Part shown: in pieces, positions 27,240 through 36,437 of the stretch
Layout of the letters: each line of letters begins with the position of its first letter
How positions within the stretch are numbered: position 1 is the stretch's first letter
Source of the DNA: Methanobacterium sp. UBA353
Lineage (GTDB): Archaea > Methanobacteriota > Methanobacteria > Methanobacteriales > Methanobacteriaceae
Direction: 5' to 3'
Length of the DNA: 64,000 nucleotides
Assembly: GCA_002496805.1 (NCBI GenBank)
Contig: DALO01000002.1
Span: 443,117-507,116, forward strand
The notes under the pieces: generated by a model
What the model was told of the DNA's origin: nothing
The model's database searches: none
What the model saw: the letters and a program-made list of their open reading frames with translations, nothing else
Made by a program: the position numbers and the translations under genes

Positions 27240-28139
27240 TTATTTCTTTTTTGGTTTGTCTTTGGGTAGAGTGAAATAGATTGTTGCACCTTGATCAACG
27301 GCTCCTTCACCCCAGACATTTCCTTCATGTCGTCGAATCACTCTTTGCACGATTGAAAGTCCGACACCGGTTCCTTCAAATTCTTCAGGGCTGTGTAATC
27401 TCTGGAAGAGGCCGAAAAGTTTGTTAATATATTTCATGTCAAAACCAGCTCCGTTATCTTTGACAAAATATACTATTTCTTTTCCCTCTTTTTTACCCCC
27501 TACCTCAATAATGGCAGGGTTCTTGTTTTTTGTAAACTTAATAGCATTGCCAATAAGGTTTTGGAATACTTGACCCAGCATTGCCCTGTCACCATAAGCA
27601 TTAGGAATATCTGCGATAATTAACTCAATATCTCTATCAGCTACATCCGCACTGAATTCATCGTAAACGCTTTTTGCCAAGGCTGCCATGTCAAGTTCGT
27701 TTAAAACCATTTCTTGACGGCTGGCTCGGGATAAAAGTAGAATATCGTCAATTAAGTGCCCCATTTTGGCAGTATTTTCCCTCACAATATTAAGAAGTCG
27801 CATTCCTTCTTCGTCCAGCGTATCCTCATAATCTTCAATCAGTATTCGTGAAAAACCATCAATTGCTCTTAAAGGAACTCTTAAATCATGAGAAACAGAG
27901 TATGCAAATGCTTCCAACTCTTGGTTTGCATCTTCCAACTTTTCACTTTGTTTTTTAAGTTTTTCGTTTAGATAATTCAGTTTCCGAATTTTTTCAATTC
28001 TCTCGGCAATTATTGCTACTAAAATAATTACAACAATTAGCATTAATAAACGAAGGAGATCATCACTGATAGGTATTTTTGAAGCGTTAAACGTCGGCGC
28101 TATTTCAGATAAAGTAATCAGAATTGGGCTAATTACCAC
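27240..28139 (-). CDS. Membrane sensor histidine kinase
   Basis: The 299-aa protein has a short N-terminal segment, one clear membrane helix (about 28-45), a coiled-coil linker, then HisKA with SHDLRVPLRAIDGF (phospho-His84) and HATPase_c (N box QNLIGNAIKF, G1 DNGAGFD, F box FGLFQRL, G2 GTGVGLSI). The core is like phytochrome-type kinases. No sensing domain beyond the short N-terminus is present, so any signal is membrane-linked or comes from a partner. Start GTG 28139, six bases after GGGGGT; an ATG two bases upstream is in another frame. It is the first gene of the signalling cluster. Confidence 0.9.
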   Translation of the reverse strand: MVISPILITLSEIAPTFNASKIPISDDLLRLLMLIVVIILVAIIAERIEKIRKLNYLNEKLKKQSEKLEDANQELEAFAYSVSHDLRVPLRAIDGFSRILIEDYEDTLDEEGMRLLNIVRENTAKMGHLIDDILLLSRASRQEMVLNELDMAALAKSVYDEFSADVADRDIELIIADIPNAYGDRAMLGQVFQNLIGNAIKFTKNKNPAIIEVGGKKEGKEIVYFVKDNGAGFDMKYINKLFGLFQRLHSPEEFEGTGVGLSIVQRVIRRHEGNVWGEGAVDQGATIYFTLPKDKPKKK

Positions 28140-28479
28140 ATTTTTACCCCCTTAAAAACTCATTGATTCATGTTCCTCATCAAATACATTTAACCATATT
28201 ATTACTACAATACAAATAATTCCACCACAAATCCATCTATCCAAATTAGCAAACTCCTAAATAGGTTTTATAGGATATGTTTTTAGAATCTTTTGCACTG
28301 TTAAATCTTTTATTAGAATTTATATGGTGTAATATATTAATAAACATGTTATATTAATTAGGGAGTTATTGAAAGAAAACAACGACAAGAAAAAAATTTA
28401 AATAAACTGCATTAAAAATATTTTTAGGACAAAGAAATCCAGATTTATGTTAATGAATTTCTTTTTTTCCTAGTTTGGC
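28140..28479. other. Intergenic region between the sensor kinase and uvrA
   Basis: About 340 AT-rich bases between the start of the sensor kinase (minus) and the uvrA stop (minus). It holds the kinase promoter and the end of the uvrBA transcript. Apart from A/T runs I see no gene or repeat. Confidence 0.55.
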
Positions 28480-31392
28480 TCATTTTCCACGATTTTCTGT
28501 TGTTGATTTACTCAACTCTTTTTCATGACTTATTTTCGGATTTATGGAATCAGAAGATTCATTTAACACTTCTTTTAAAAATTCTCCAGTGTATGATCCG
28601 CTGGTAGCAATTTCTTCTGGTGTACCTTGGGCAACCACCATTCCCCCACCGTCTCCACCTTCAGGTCCCAAATCGATGATGTAATCGGCGGTTTTAATCA
28701 CGTCTAAGTTGTGTTCAATCACCAGGACAGTGTTTCCTCCATCGCGTAGGCGTCCTAAAACTTGCAAGAGCTTCTTAATATCTGCAAAATGTAATCCAGT
28801 TGTGGGTTCATCTAATATATACAGTGTGTGGCCAGTACTTTGACGGCTCAATTCTTTGGCTAACTTAATCCTTTGAGCTTCTCCTCCAGATAATGTTGTG
28901 GCAGGTTGTCCTAACTTAATGTAACTCAAACCCACATCGTCTAAAGTTTTTAATTTCTTTTTTATACGTGGAATACTATCAAAAAATTCTAATGCCTCTT
29001 CTACTGTCATATCCAGAATTTCAGATATGTTTTTTCCCTTATAACGAATTTCAAGGGTTTCCTTATTGTATCTTTTACCTTTACAGACTTCACAAGGCAC
29101 GTAAACATCAGCTAAAAAGTGCATTTCAATCTTGATTATACCATCACCAGTACAAGCTTCACATCTTCCTCCTTTAACATTAAAACTGAACCGTCCCGGT
29201 TTGTAACCTCTCTTCTTAGAAGTGGGTGTCTGGGCGAATAGTTCCCTAATATATGTAAACACTCCTGTATAAGTAGCAGGGTTAGAACGTGGAGTACGAC
29301 CTATAGGGGATTGATCTATGATGATAATTTTATCTACATGTTCTATGCCGGTAATTGCATCATGTTCGCCTGGATTTAAATGTTTATGGTTTAAGATACC
29401 ATAAAGTCCTCTGTAGAGAACATCATTAATTAGAGTACTCTTACCGGATCCAGAAACTCCTGTAATGCAAGTGAAAACTCCCATAGGAAATTTCACGTTA
29501 ATATTTTTCAAGTTATGTTCCCTGGCACCCTTCACAGTTAAATAGTTCCCATTGGGGCTGATACGATTTGCAGGGAGAGGAATGCTTTCTTGTCGAGAAA
29601 GGTAATGACCAGTTATAGAATCTGGGTTTTCCATTATTTCCTGGGGAGTTCCAGTTGCTGTTATCCAGCCTCCATGTTCTCCAGCTCCGGGTCCGATATC
29701 TACCACATAATCGGCGCTGAGTATGGTATCTTCATCGTGTTCCACAACAATAAGAGTGTTTCCAATATCCCTTAACTTTTTAAGGGTTTCTATGAGTTGA
29801 TGATTATCACGCTGATGAAGGCCTATGCTGGGTTCGTCTAAAATGTAGAGAACACCAACCAATCTAGAACCAATCTGTGTTGCTAAGCGAATTCGCTGAG
29901 CTTCTCCACCTGAAAGACTTCCTGAAGATCTCTCCAGGGTTATGTAATCTAAACCCACGTCTTTCAGGAATTTTAAACGTTCTTTTATTTCCTTTAAAAC
30001 TTCATGACCAATGTACTGGTCTCTTTCTGACAATTCTAAAGATTCGAAAAATTCATAAGAATGTTTTATAGGCATTTCCACTACTTCTGGAATGTTTTTA
30101 TCTCCCACAGTCACGCTACGACTTTCAGGCCGTAAACGGGTACCATCACACGCAGGACATTTCCTATCACTCATGAAGTGGCCCATATAACTGCGCATAT
30201 AATTGGATTTGGTTTCCATATATATTCTCTCCATACGCCGCACAACACCCTCAAAATAACGATTCACTCGGTGCAAACGGTTTTTCCGTCGGAAAACAAA
30301 TTCAACTTTATCTGGAGATCCATACAAAATAATTTCTTGATATTTATTGGGGAGATCCTGAAAGGGAGTGTCCATGCTGAAGCCATAATGGTCAGCTACT
30401 GCTTTTAACATCTGTCCATAATAATTATCTCTGTGTTTGGATTTGCTCCATGGTAATATGGCTCCTTCGTTTAAGGAGAGTTTATGGTCTGGAACCACCA
30501 GATCCGCGTCAATTTCGAGTTTACTTCCCAATCCATTACATTCTGGACAAGCTCCATGGGGATTGTTGAATGAAAACATTCTGGGGCTTATTTCTTCAAA
30601 ATTGATTCCACAATCTGTACAGGCAAAATGTTCACTGTAAATTTTTTCTTTTCCATTTTCGGAGGATCCATGAACCACTATTAAAAGTCCTTCTCCCAAT
30701 TCCAGTGCAGTTTCCACAGAATCAGCCAGCCTGCTTTCAAAATCACGGTCATAACGGATTACCAGGCGATCTACCACAACTTCAATATTGTGTTTAAAGT
30801 TCTTTTCTAATTGGAAGTCTGAGTCAAGATTCTGGATTTCTCCATCAACTCTTACCCTTACAAAACCTTTCCGTCGTAGTTCTTGGAATACCTTTTTATG
30901 TTCACCCTTCCGGTCCCGTATCAGGGGTCCTAAGATTTGTATTTTACTGCCTTCCTTTTCTTGGAGTATGCTGTCCACAATCTGGCTGGCTGTCTGTTGA
31001 CTTATAGCTTTACCGCAATGATGGCAATGTGGCATACCTATACGTGCAAAAAGGAGCCTCAAATAATCATAAATCTCAGTTACAGTTCCAACGGTTGAAC
31101 GAGGATTCATTCGAGTTGTTTTTTGGTCAATGGATATGGCTGGGGACAATCCTTCAATATAGTCTACTTCTGGTTTCTTCATCTGCCCCAAAAATTGTCG
31201 AGCGTAGGCTGAAAGTGATTCAACGTAACGTCTTTGTCCTTCAGCATAAATGGTGTCAAAAGCTAGAGAAGACTTTCCAGATCCACTGATTCCAGTAATA
31301 ACTACGAACTTGTCTCTGGGGATATTCAAGTCTATATTTTTTAAATTGTGCTCCCTGGCACCTTTTATTAGAATATTTTCTTTTTTATTCAT
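28480..31392 (-). CDS. uvrA: Excinuclease ABC subunit A
   Basis: UvrA recognises bulky DNA damage as a dimer and loads UvrB. The 970-aa protein has two ABC ATPase halves: Walker A GISGSGKSSLAFD (near 34-46) and GVSGSGKSTLIND (near 650), with signature motifs SGSLSGGEAQRIRLA and ATTLSGGEAQRIKLA. Zinc modules are seen in CTDCG ... CPECNGLG and CEACTGDG ... CEVCKG. SD GAGGAG lies upstream of the ATG. The gene follows uvrB by 15 bases and shares its operon. It is bacterial-type, acquired by methanogens through transfer. Confidence 0.97.
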   Translation of the reverse strand: MNKKENILIKGAREHNLKNIDLNIPRDKFVVITGISGSGKSSLAFDTIYAEGQRRYVESLSAYARQFLGQMKKPEVDYIEGLSPAISIDQKTTRMNPRSTVGTVTEIYDYLRLLFARIGMPHCHHCGKAISQQTASQIVDSILQEKEGSKIQILGPLIRDRKGEHKKVFQELRRKGFVRVRVDGEIQNLDSDFQLEKNFKHNIEVVVDRLVIRYDRDFESRLADSVETALELGEGLLIVVHGSSENGKEKIYSEHFACTDCGINFEEISPRMFSFNNPHGACPECNGLGSKLEIDADLVVPDHKLSLNEGAILPWSKSKHRDNYYGQMLKAVADHYGFSMDTPFQDLPNKYQEIILYGSPDKVEFVFRRKNRLHRVNRYFEGVVRRMERIYMETKSNYMRSYMGHFMSDRKCPACDGTRLRPESRSVTVGDKNIPEVVEMPIKHSYEFFESLELSERDQYIGHEVLKEIKERLKFLKDVGLDYITLERSSGSLSGGEAQRIRLATQIGSRLVGVLYILDEPSIGLHQRDNHQLIETLKKLRDIGNTLIVVEHDEDTILSADYVVDIGPGAGEHGGWITATGTPQEIMENPDSITGHYLSRQESIPLPANRISPNGNYLTVKGAREHNLKNINVKFPMGVFTCITGVSGSGKSTLINDVLYRGLYGILNHKHLNPGEHDAITGIEHVDKIIIIDQSPIGRTPRSNPATYTGVFTYIRELFAQTPTSKKRGYKPGRFSFNVKGGRCEACTGDGIIKIEMHFLADVYVPCEVCKGKRYNKETLEIRYKGKNISEILDMTVEEALEFFDSIPRIKKKLKTLDDVGLSYIKLGQPATTLSGGEAQRIKLAKELSRQSTGHTLYILDEPTTGLHFADIKKLLQVLGRLRDGGNTVLVIEHNLDVIKTADYIIDLGPEGGDGGGMVVAQGTPEEIATSGSYTGEFLKEVLNESSDSINPKISHEKELSKSTTENRGK

Positions 31393-31407
31393 GAATATGA
31401 AACTCCT

Positions 31408-33363
31408 CTACTCTGAAACTCCTTCCAGAATCAATATTTTGTCACGAATACTGGCTGCTTCTTCAAAATCTAGTCTGGTGGCTGCTTTTTTCATTTCTTT
31501 TTTCAAATCTTTGATTAAAAGACGTAATTCATCTTTAGGCATTTTATCCACATCATCATGCAAAATAACATCTTTTTGAGATGTTTTTTCTTTCAAAGTC
31601 CGTTCAGTACTTCTTGGAATGATTCCATGGTCTTTATTATATTGTAATTGCATTTTACGTCTTTTATTTGTAATTTGTACTGCATTACGGACAGAATCAG
31701 TCATTTCATCTGCATATATCATTACTTGGCCTTCAACGTTCCGTGAAGCTCGACCAATGGTCTGTATTAATGAGGATTCAGAACGAAGAAATCCTTCCTT
31801 ATCTGCGTCTAGGATGCCAACCAAGCCCACTTCTGGAAGATCTAAACCTTCTCTGAGTAGGTTAACTCCCACTAAGCAGTCAAATTCTCCTCTACGCAAG
31901 TCGTCAATTATATCGATCCGTTCCAGGGTGCTTATCTCTGAGTGAAGGTAACGAACCTTTAGACCAGCACGTGCATAATAGTCAGTCAGGTCTTCGGCCA
32001 TACGTTTGGTTAACGTGGTTACCAACACCCGTTGATCATCTGCTACCTTTTTTCTGATTTGTCCAAGAAGGTGGTCAACCTGGCCACGAACGGGATTTAT
32101 CATCACTTCAGGGTCCACCAGACCTGTTGGGCGGATGATTTGTTTTGCTACTTGTTGGCTAAGATTCAACTCGTATTGGGCAGGGGTTGCTGAAACATAA
32201 ATCACTTGGTTCTGCAAACTTTCAAATTCTTCAAAATTAAGGGGTCTGTTTTCACGAGCTGAAGGTAGTCTGAAACCATAATTAACTAATACATCTTTAC
32301 GTGCCCGATCACCAGCATACATTCCTCTTATTTGAGGTACGGTAACATGTGATTCGTCAATGATAGTTAAATATTCATCAGGGAAGTAACGCAGTAGACT
32401 GTAGGGTGTTTCATCCCATTTACGACCAGAAATATGCATACTATAGTTTTCAATTCCTTGACAGTAACCCATTTCCCTCAACATCTCTAAATCAAATTTA
32501 GTGCGTTGTTCTAGTCGTTGAGCTTCCACAAGCTTATTTTCTACCTCTAAAACTCTTAACCTATCTTCTAATTCTTCTTCAATCGCTTTTAAAGCTTTTT
32601 CCATTTTATCTGGTGTGGTAACAAAGTGTTTTGCAGGGAATATCACTACTTTTTCCAGATCACTGGTGGTTTGACCTCTTACATGGTCAATGAATGATAA
32701 TCTGTCCACTTCATCTCCAAAAAGCTCTACTCGGATGGGGGTTTTCCCCTGAGCAGGGAAGATCTCCACCACATCGCCACGTACCCTGAACTTTCCACGG
32801 GTAAAATCAATATCATTTCGTTCATACTGCATTTCAACCAGTTTCGAGAGTATTTCCTCCCGATCTATTTGTTGCCCCACTTCTAGTAGGAGTACCAGAT
32901 TTCCGTAGTCTTCTGGAGCACCAATACCATAAATACATGACACACTAGCCACAACAATAACATCTTCCCTGCTGAGAAGTGATTGGGTTGTGCTGTGACG
33001 CATCATATCGATTTCTTCATTGATGGATGATTCTTTATCAATGTAAGTATCTGTCTGGGGAACGTAAGCTTCCGGTTGATAATAATCATAGTAACTGACA
33101 AAGTATTCCACAGCATTATTAGGGAAAAGCTCTCGAAACTCCTCATAGAGTTGTGCTGCTAATGTTTTATTGTGAGATATTACTAAAGTGGGTTTCTGCA
33201 CGTTTTCAATAACATTGGCCATTGAAAACGTTTTTCCCGAACCAGTAACTCCTAAAAGGGTCTGGTGTTTCATCCCGCTACAAACACCTTCAGACAAAGA
33301 TTTAATAGCTTTGGGTTGGTCTCCTAAAGGCTTATAACTCGACAAAAGTTCAAATTCTCTCAT
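31408..33363 (-). CDS. uvrB: Excinuclease ABC subunit B
   Basis: UvrB is the helicase-like damage verifier that binds the lesion after UvrA and recruits UvrC. The 651-aa protein has Walker A GVTGSGKTFSMAN (about 39-51), a beta-hairpin region (YYDYYQPEAYVPQTDTYI), DESHVT, and helicase motif VI (QTIGRASRN). A C-terminal UVR motif (ATRLDFEEAASIRDKI, about 630-647) binds UvrC. SD GAGAGGATTGATC precedes the ATG. First gene of the uvrBA operon, divergent from DUF169 and uvrC. Confidence 0.97.
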   Translation of the reverse strand: MREFELLSSYKPLGDQPKAIKSLSEGVCSGMKHQTLLGVTGSGKTFSMANVIENVQKPTLVISHNKTLAAQLYEEFRELFPNNAVEYFVSYYDYYQPEAYVPQTDTYIDKESSINEEIDMMRHSTTQSLLSREDVIVVASVSCIYGIGAPEDYGNLVLLLEVGQQIDREEILSKLVEMQYERNDIDFTRGKFRVRGDVVEIFPAQGKTPIRVELFGDEVDRLSFIDHVRGQTTSDLEKVVIFPAKHFVTTPDKMEKALKAIEEELEDRLRVLEVENKLVEAQRLEQRTKFDLEMLREMGYCQGIENYSMHISGRKWDETPYSLLRYFPDEYLTIIDESHVTVPQIRGMYAGDRARKDVLVNYGFRLPSARENRPLNFEEFESLQNQVIYVSATPAQYELNLSQQVAKQIIRPTGLVDPEVMINPVRGQVDHLLGQIRKKVADDQRVLVTTLTKRMAEDLTDYYARAGLKVRYLHSEISTLERIDIIDDLRRGEFDCLVGVNLLREGLDLPEVGLVGILDADKEGFLRSESSLIQTIGRASRNVEGQVMIYADEMTDSVRNAVQITNKRRKMQLQYNKDHGIIPRSTERTLKEKTSQKDVILHDDVDKMPKDELRLLIKDLKKEMKKAATRLDFEEAASIRDKILILEGVSE

Positions 33364-33621
33364 TGATCAATCCTCTCTTGAAAAAACAAAATATTAATAA
33401 AGATCATGAATAAACCTAAAAACAGATTAAAGATTTTCTTGGCTCAAAATTACATTAAATTCTATTTCCCATATATTATATATAATTCACTGATCCATGT
33501 ACTGTTCGTATAATCCCATTTCCCAGATATTATATTTAACTATCTTAATCCAGAAGAGTAACCTTAATTTTTATTAATTGAATATCACATGCAATTTTCC
33601 ATAAATTCAGGGGGATTCCAA

Positions 33622-34455
33622 ATGTCGATTTCCATTAAAAAAATAGGCGAATCTTTGATGCGAGCCGGAATGCTTGAAATTGCACCATTATGCGTATATT
33701 TTCAGGATGAAATTCCTCAAGATGCAGTACCAATGGTCTCAGTTGATAAATGCGCTGCTAAAGCTATACTGACAGTTGCAATGGATAAAAATACACCTGC
33801 ACTTTATATAGGCCCAGATTGTCTTAAAGGCTTTTGTTTAGGAGGCATTACTTGGTTGGGGTTTTCAAAAAAACTATCACCCCACATAAAATACTTTGTA
33901 TCCACTGGACACGAAGATTTCAGAGGGGGAGATGCTGAATACTTAAAAGCCAGCCCGGAATTATTTGAGAAATTTGCCGAATCAATTGGCCCAATTAATT
34001 TACCAAGGAAAAATTTAGTTGTGAAACCTTGTGACAAATTCAGTCAAGACGAACAGTTGGAAAATTTTGAGGGTGGCCCTGGTATTAAAGATCCTATTAT
34101 TCATTCTTTGCTCTGTTTTGGTAATGGACAACAAATCCGGAACCTATGCAGTTTGATTCATTTCAGAACAATAAATCCATTTGAATCAATAATATGTCCC
34201 TTCGGCCCTGCTTGTGCAACAATGATCACTTATCCTGCACATTTAGCTGAAAAAACACCAACAAATGCTGCTTTCATAGGTCCTACTGATCCTACTGGAA
34301 ATCGTTGGTTCCCAACAGATTTCATGGCACTTGGAATCCCACTAAATATGGCTAAAGATATGTGTAATGATTTGGAAAATTCTTTTGCAGTTCAACGTCC
34401 TGAAGTCGCATACCCCCAAAATAGGGATAATTTTTTGCAGTATAAACAAAAATAA
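33622..34455 (+). CDS. DUF169-family protein
   Basis: The 277-aa protein matches the DUF169 family, common in methanogens and anaerobes and of unknown function. Three cysteine groups are seen: DKCAAKAIL, DCLKGFCLGG and CPFGPACATM, which may bind a metal or cofactor. It has no signal peptide. I place the start at ATG 33622, behind GGGGGAT; an ATG at 33589 would add 11 residues and lies upstream of that SD. It stands between uvrB and uvrC, 77 bases before uvrC on the same strand, so it may be cotranscribed with uvrC, but no link to repair is known. Confidence 0.8.
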   Translation: MSISIKKIGESLMRAGMLEIAPLCVYFQDEIPQDAVPMVSVDKCAAKAILTVAMDKNTPALYIGPDCLKGFCLGGITWLGFSKKLSPHIKYFVSTGHEDFRGGDAEYLKASPELFEKFAESIGPINLPRKNLVVKPCDKFSQDEQLENFEGGPGIKDPIIHSLLCFGNGQQIRNLCSLIHFRTINPFESIICPFGPACATMITYPAHLAEKTPTNAAFIGPTDPTGNRWFPTDFMALGIPLNMAKDMCNDLENSFAVQRPEVAYPQNRDNFLQYKQK

Positions 34456-34532
34456 TAATGATATTTCCCTACTTAATTGAATAAGAGAAGAATAACAAGA
34501 TTTTTCAAAAGATCATTTTAAGAGGATCAATT

Positions 34533-36329
34533 TTGTCAACTACTATTACCAATCCTGATGATTTACCAGAAAAACCAGGTGTATACCTTCTGAAGGATGT
34601 TCACGACAATATTCTATATGTGGGCAAAGCTAAATCCCTTAAAAAAAGGGTTAAAAGTTACTTCAAAGTTGAACTGGACGATCCGAAGACCAGGATTTTG
34701 ATGCGCCATTTCCATCATTTAGAGTACTTGGTCACTGACACTGAAAAAGAAGCCCTTATTCTAGAATCTAACCTTATAAAAAAACATTTACCTCGCTATA
34801 ATATACGTCTCAAAGATGATAAACGATTTCCCTACGTCCAAATTACTTCTGAAGAATATCCAAAGCTCTTAATAACTCGCAATCTCCAAAATGAAGGTTC
34901 GTCTTATTATGGTCCATTTACCGATGTTACATCTGTTAGAAGTATCCTGAAACTATTAAAACCTGTATTCCGCCTTAGGGATTGTAAACGGATGGATGGA
35001 CCATGTCTTAATTATCAGATTGACCTTTGCCCAGCACCTTGCTCTGGCAACATAACTAAAGAGGATTATCAGAAAAATGTGGAAAAAGCGAAATTATTCT
35101 TGGAAGGTCGTCATGAAGAAGTTTTAGAACTTCTGAGAACAGAAATGGAACAAGCTGCACAGAATCATGACTATGAAAAGGCCGCTGTAATCAGAGATCA
35201 ATTGTTTTCACTTGATGAAGTTATGGAAAAACAGAAGATGGAATTCAACAGAAGTCTTGATCAAGATGTGATTTCCTATGCAGTTAATGATGATGTAGTT
35301 GTGGTAGTTGTTTTCAGAGTTAGATCAGGTAAAATCATGGGGAAAGAGGATTTTCTTGTGGAAGGCGCCCAGAATAATTATCCCCAGGAAATACTAGGTG
35401 CTTTCATTAAACAGTACTACTCCGGACCTAGATCAGTGCCTGCTGAGATTCTTCTACCGATAATGATCCCGGATGAGAAACTGATTACCAAATGGCTCTC
35501 CGAGAAAATGAATGAAGAAAATCCGGATAAACATCCAAAAAAATATTTAATATCATTAAAAGTGCCAGAAGAAGGTTTAGAACATCGATTAGTTCAAATG
35601 GTAACTAAAAATGCGAAAATTATTACAAATCATTACAAACAAGCCAGGGTAGCGTTACTTGATCTTAAAAAATATCTAAAAATCTCCAGAATCCCCCGCC
35701 GAATAGAAGCCTTTGATGTTTCCAACCTGGGAGGAAAGATGGCAGTAGCCTCCATGGTGGTTTTCGAAGATGGAAAGCCAAAAAAAAGCCATTATCGCAA
35801 GTTTAAACTAAAAACTCCAGGCCCTGATGACTATGCCATGATGCGTGAGGTTCTCACCAGGAGATATGAGAAACTTGCTATTTCTGGCGGAAAAACACCT
35901 GATTTAATTATGGTTGATGGAGGTCGTGGTCAGCTTAACGTAGCAAAAGAAGTTTTGAATTCACTAGATATAAAAACTGGAGTTATTGGTCTAGCTGAGG
36001 AGTTTGAACAAATATTTATACCTGAAGTTTCTAACCCCCTCATTTTACCCAAGGATTCTACTGCGTTGCATTTGCTTCAGAGTGTGAGGGATGAAGCCCA
36101 TAGATTCGCAGTAACATATCATCGAAAACTCAGACAAAAGGATGCGGAAAGATCCCTACTTGATGAAATACCGGGTGTTGGCCCCAAACGTAAAATGAAT
36201 CTTTTAAGACATTTTGGTGACTTAACTACTATAAAAACAGCTAGTCTTGAACAAATAGAAGAGGTTAAAGGTATAAATAAAAATTTAGCCCTTAAAATAC
36301 ACGATTTTTTTCACCAAGGGGACGAATGA
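34533..36329 (+). CDS. uvrC: Excinuclease ABC subunit C
   Basis: UvrC makes both incisions around the lesion marked by UvrB. The 598-aa protein has an N-terminal GIY-YIG nuclease (KPGVYLLKD ... ILYVGKAKSLKKRVKSYF), a middle UVR motif (NHDYEKAAVIRDQLFSL), the C-terminal RNase H-like nuclease (EAFDVSNLGGKMAVASM, VDGGRGQLN), and two helix-hairpin-helix motifs at the end (DEIPGVGPKRKMNLLRHFG, EEVKGINKN). Length normal. The start is TTG 34533 with GAGG seven bases upstream. With uvrB and uvrA on the other side it completes the repair set. Confidence 0.97.
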   Translation: MSTTITNPDDLPEKPGVYLLKDVHDNILYVGKAKSLKKRVKSYFKVELDDPKTRILMRHFHHLEYLVTDTEKEALILESNLIKKHLPRYNIRLKDDKRFPYVQITSEEYPKLLITRNLQNEGSSYYGPFTDVTSVRSILKLLKPVFRLRDCKRMDGPCLNYQIDLCPAPCSGNITKEDYQKNVEKAKLFLEGRHEEVLELLRTEMEQAAQNHDYEKAAVIRDQLFSLDEVMEKQKMEFNRSLDQDVISYAVNDDVVVVVVFRVRSGKIMGKEDFLVEGAQNNYPQEILGAFIKQYYSGPRSVPAEILLPIMIPDEKLITKWLSEKMNEENPDKHPKKYLISLKVPEEGLEHRLVQMVTKNAKIITNHYKQARVALLDLKKYLKISRIPRRIEAFDVSNLGGKMAVASMVVFEDGKPKKSHYRKFKLKTPGPDDYAMMREVLTRRYEKLAISGGKTPDLIMVDGGRGQLNVAKEVLNSLDIKTGVIGLAEEFEQIFIPEVSNPLILPKDSTALHLLQSVRDEAHRFAVTYHRKLRQKDAERSLLDEIPGVGPKRKMNLLRHFGDLTTIKTASLEQIEEVKGINKNLALKIHDFFHQGDE

Positions 36330-36400
36330 TAACAATTTTCTTAAAAATCGGTATTTTTCCATTAAAAATCAGAAATATTATAAGTCTAATGGGGAAATAT

Positions 36401-36422
36401 TATTATGATAACAATCATAATA
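36401..36422. promoter_or_regulatory. Perfect inverted repeat before the REC-PAS-MetOD1 gene
   Basis: TATTATGAT (36401-36409) and ATCATAATA (36414-36422) are exact inverted copies around a four-base spacer. The right arm ends 15 bases before the ATG at 36438, just ahead of the SD GAGGGGTGG (36428-36436). Its position suggests an operator or a 5'-leader hairpin. Confidence 0.5.
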
Positions 36423-36437
36423 TTATAGAGGGGTGGC

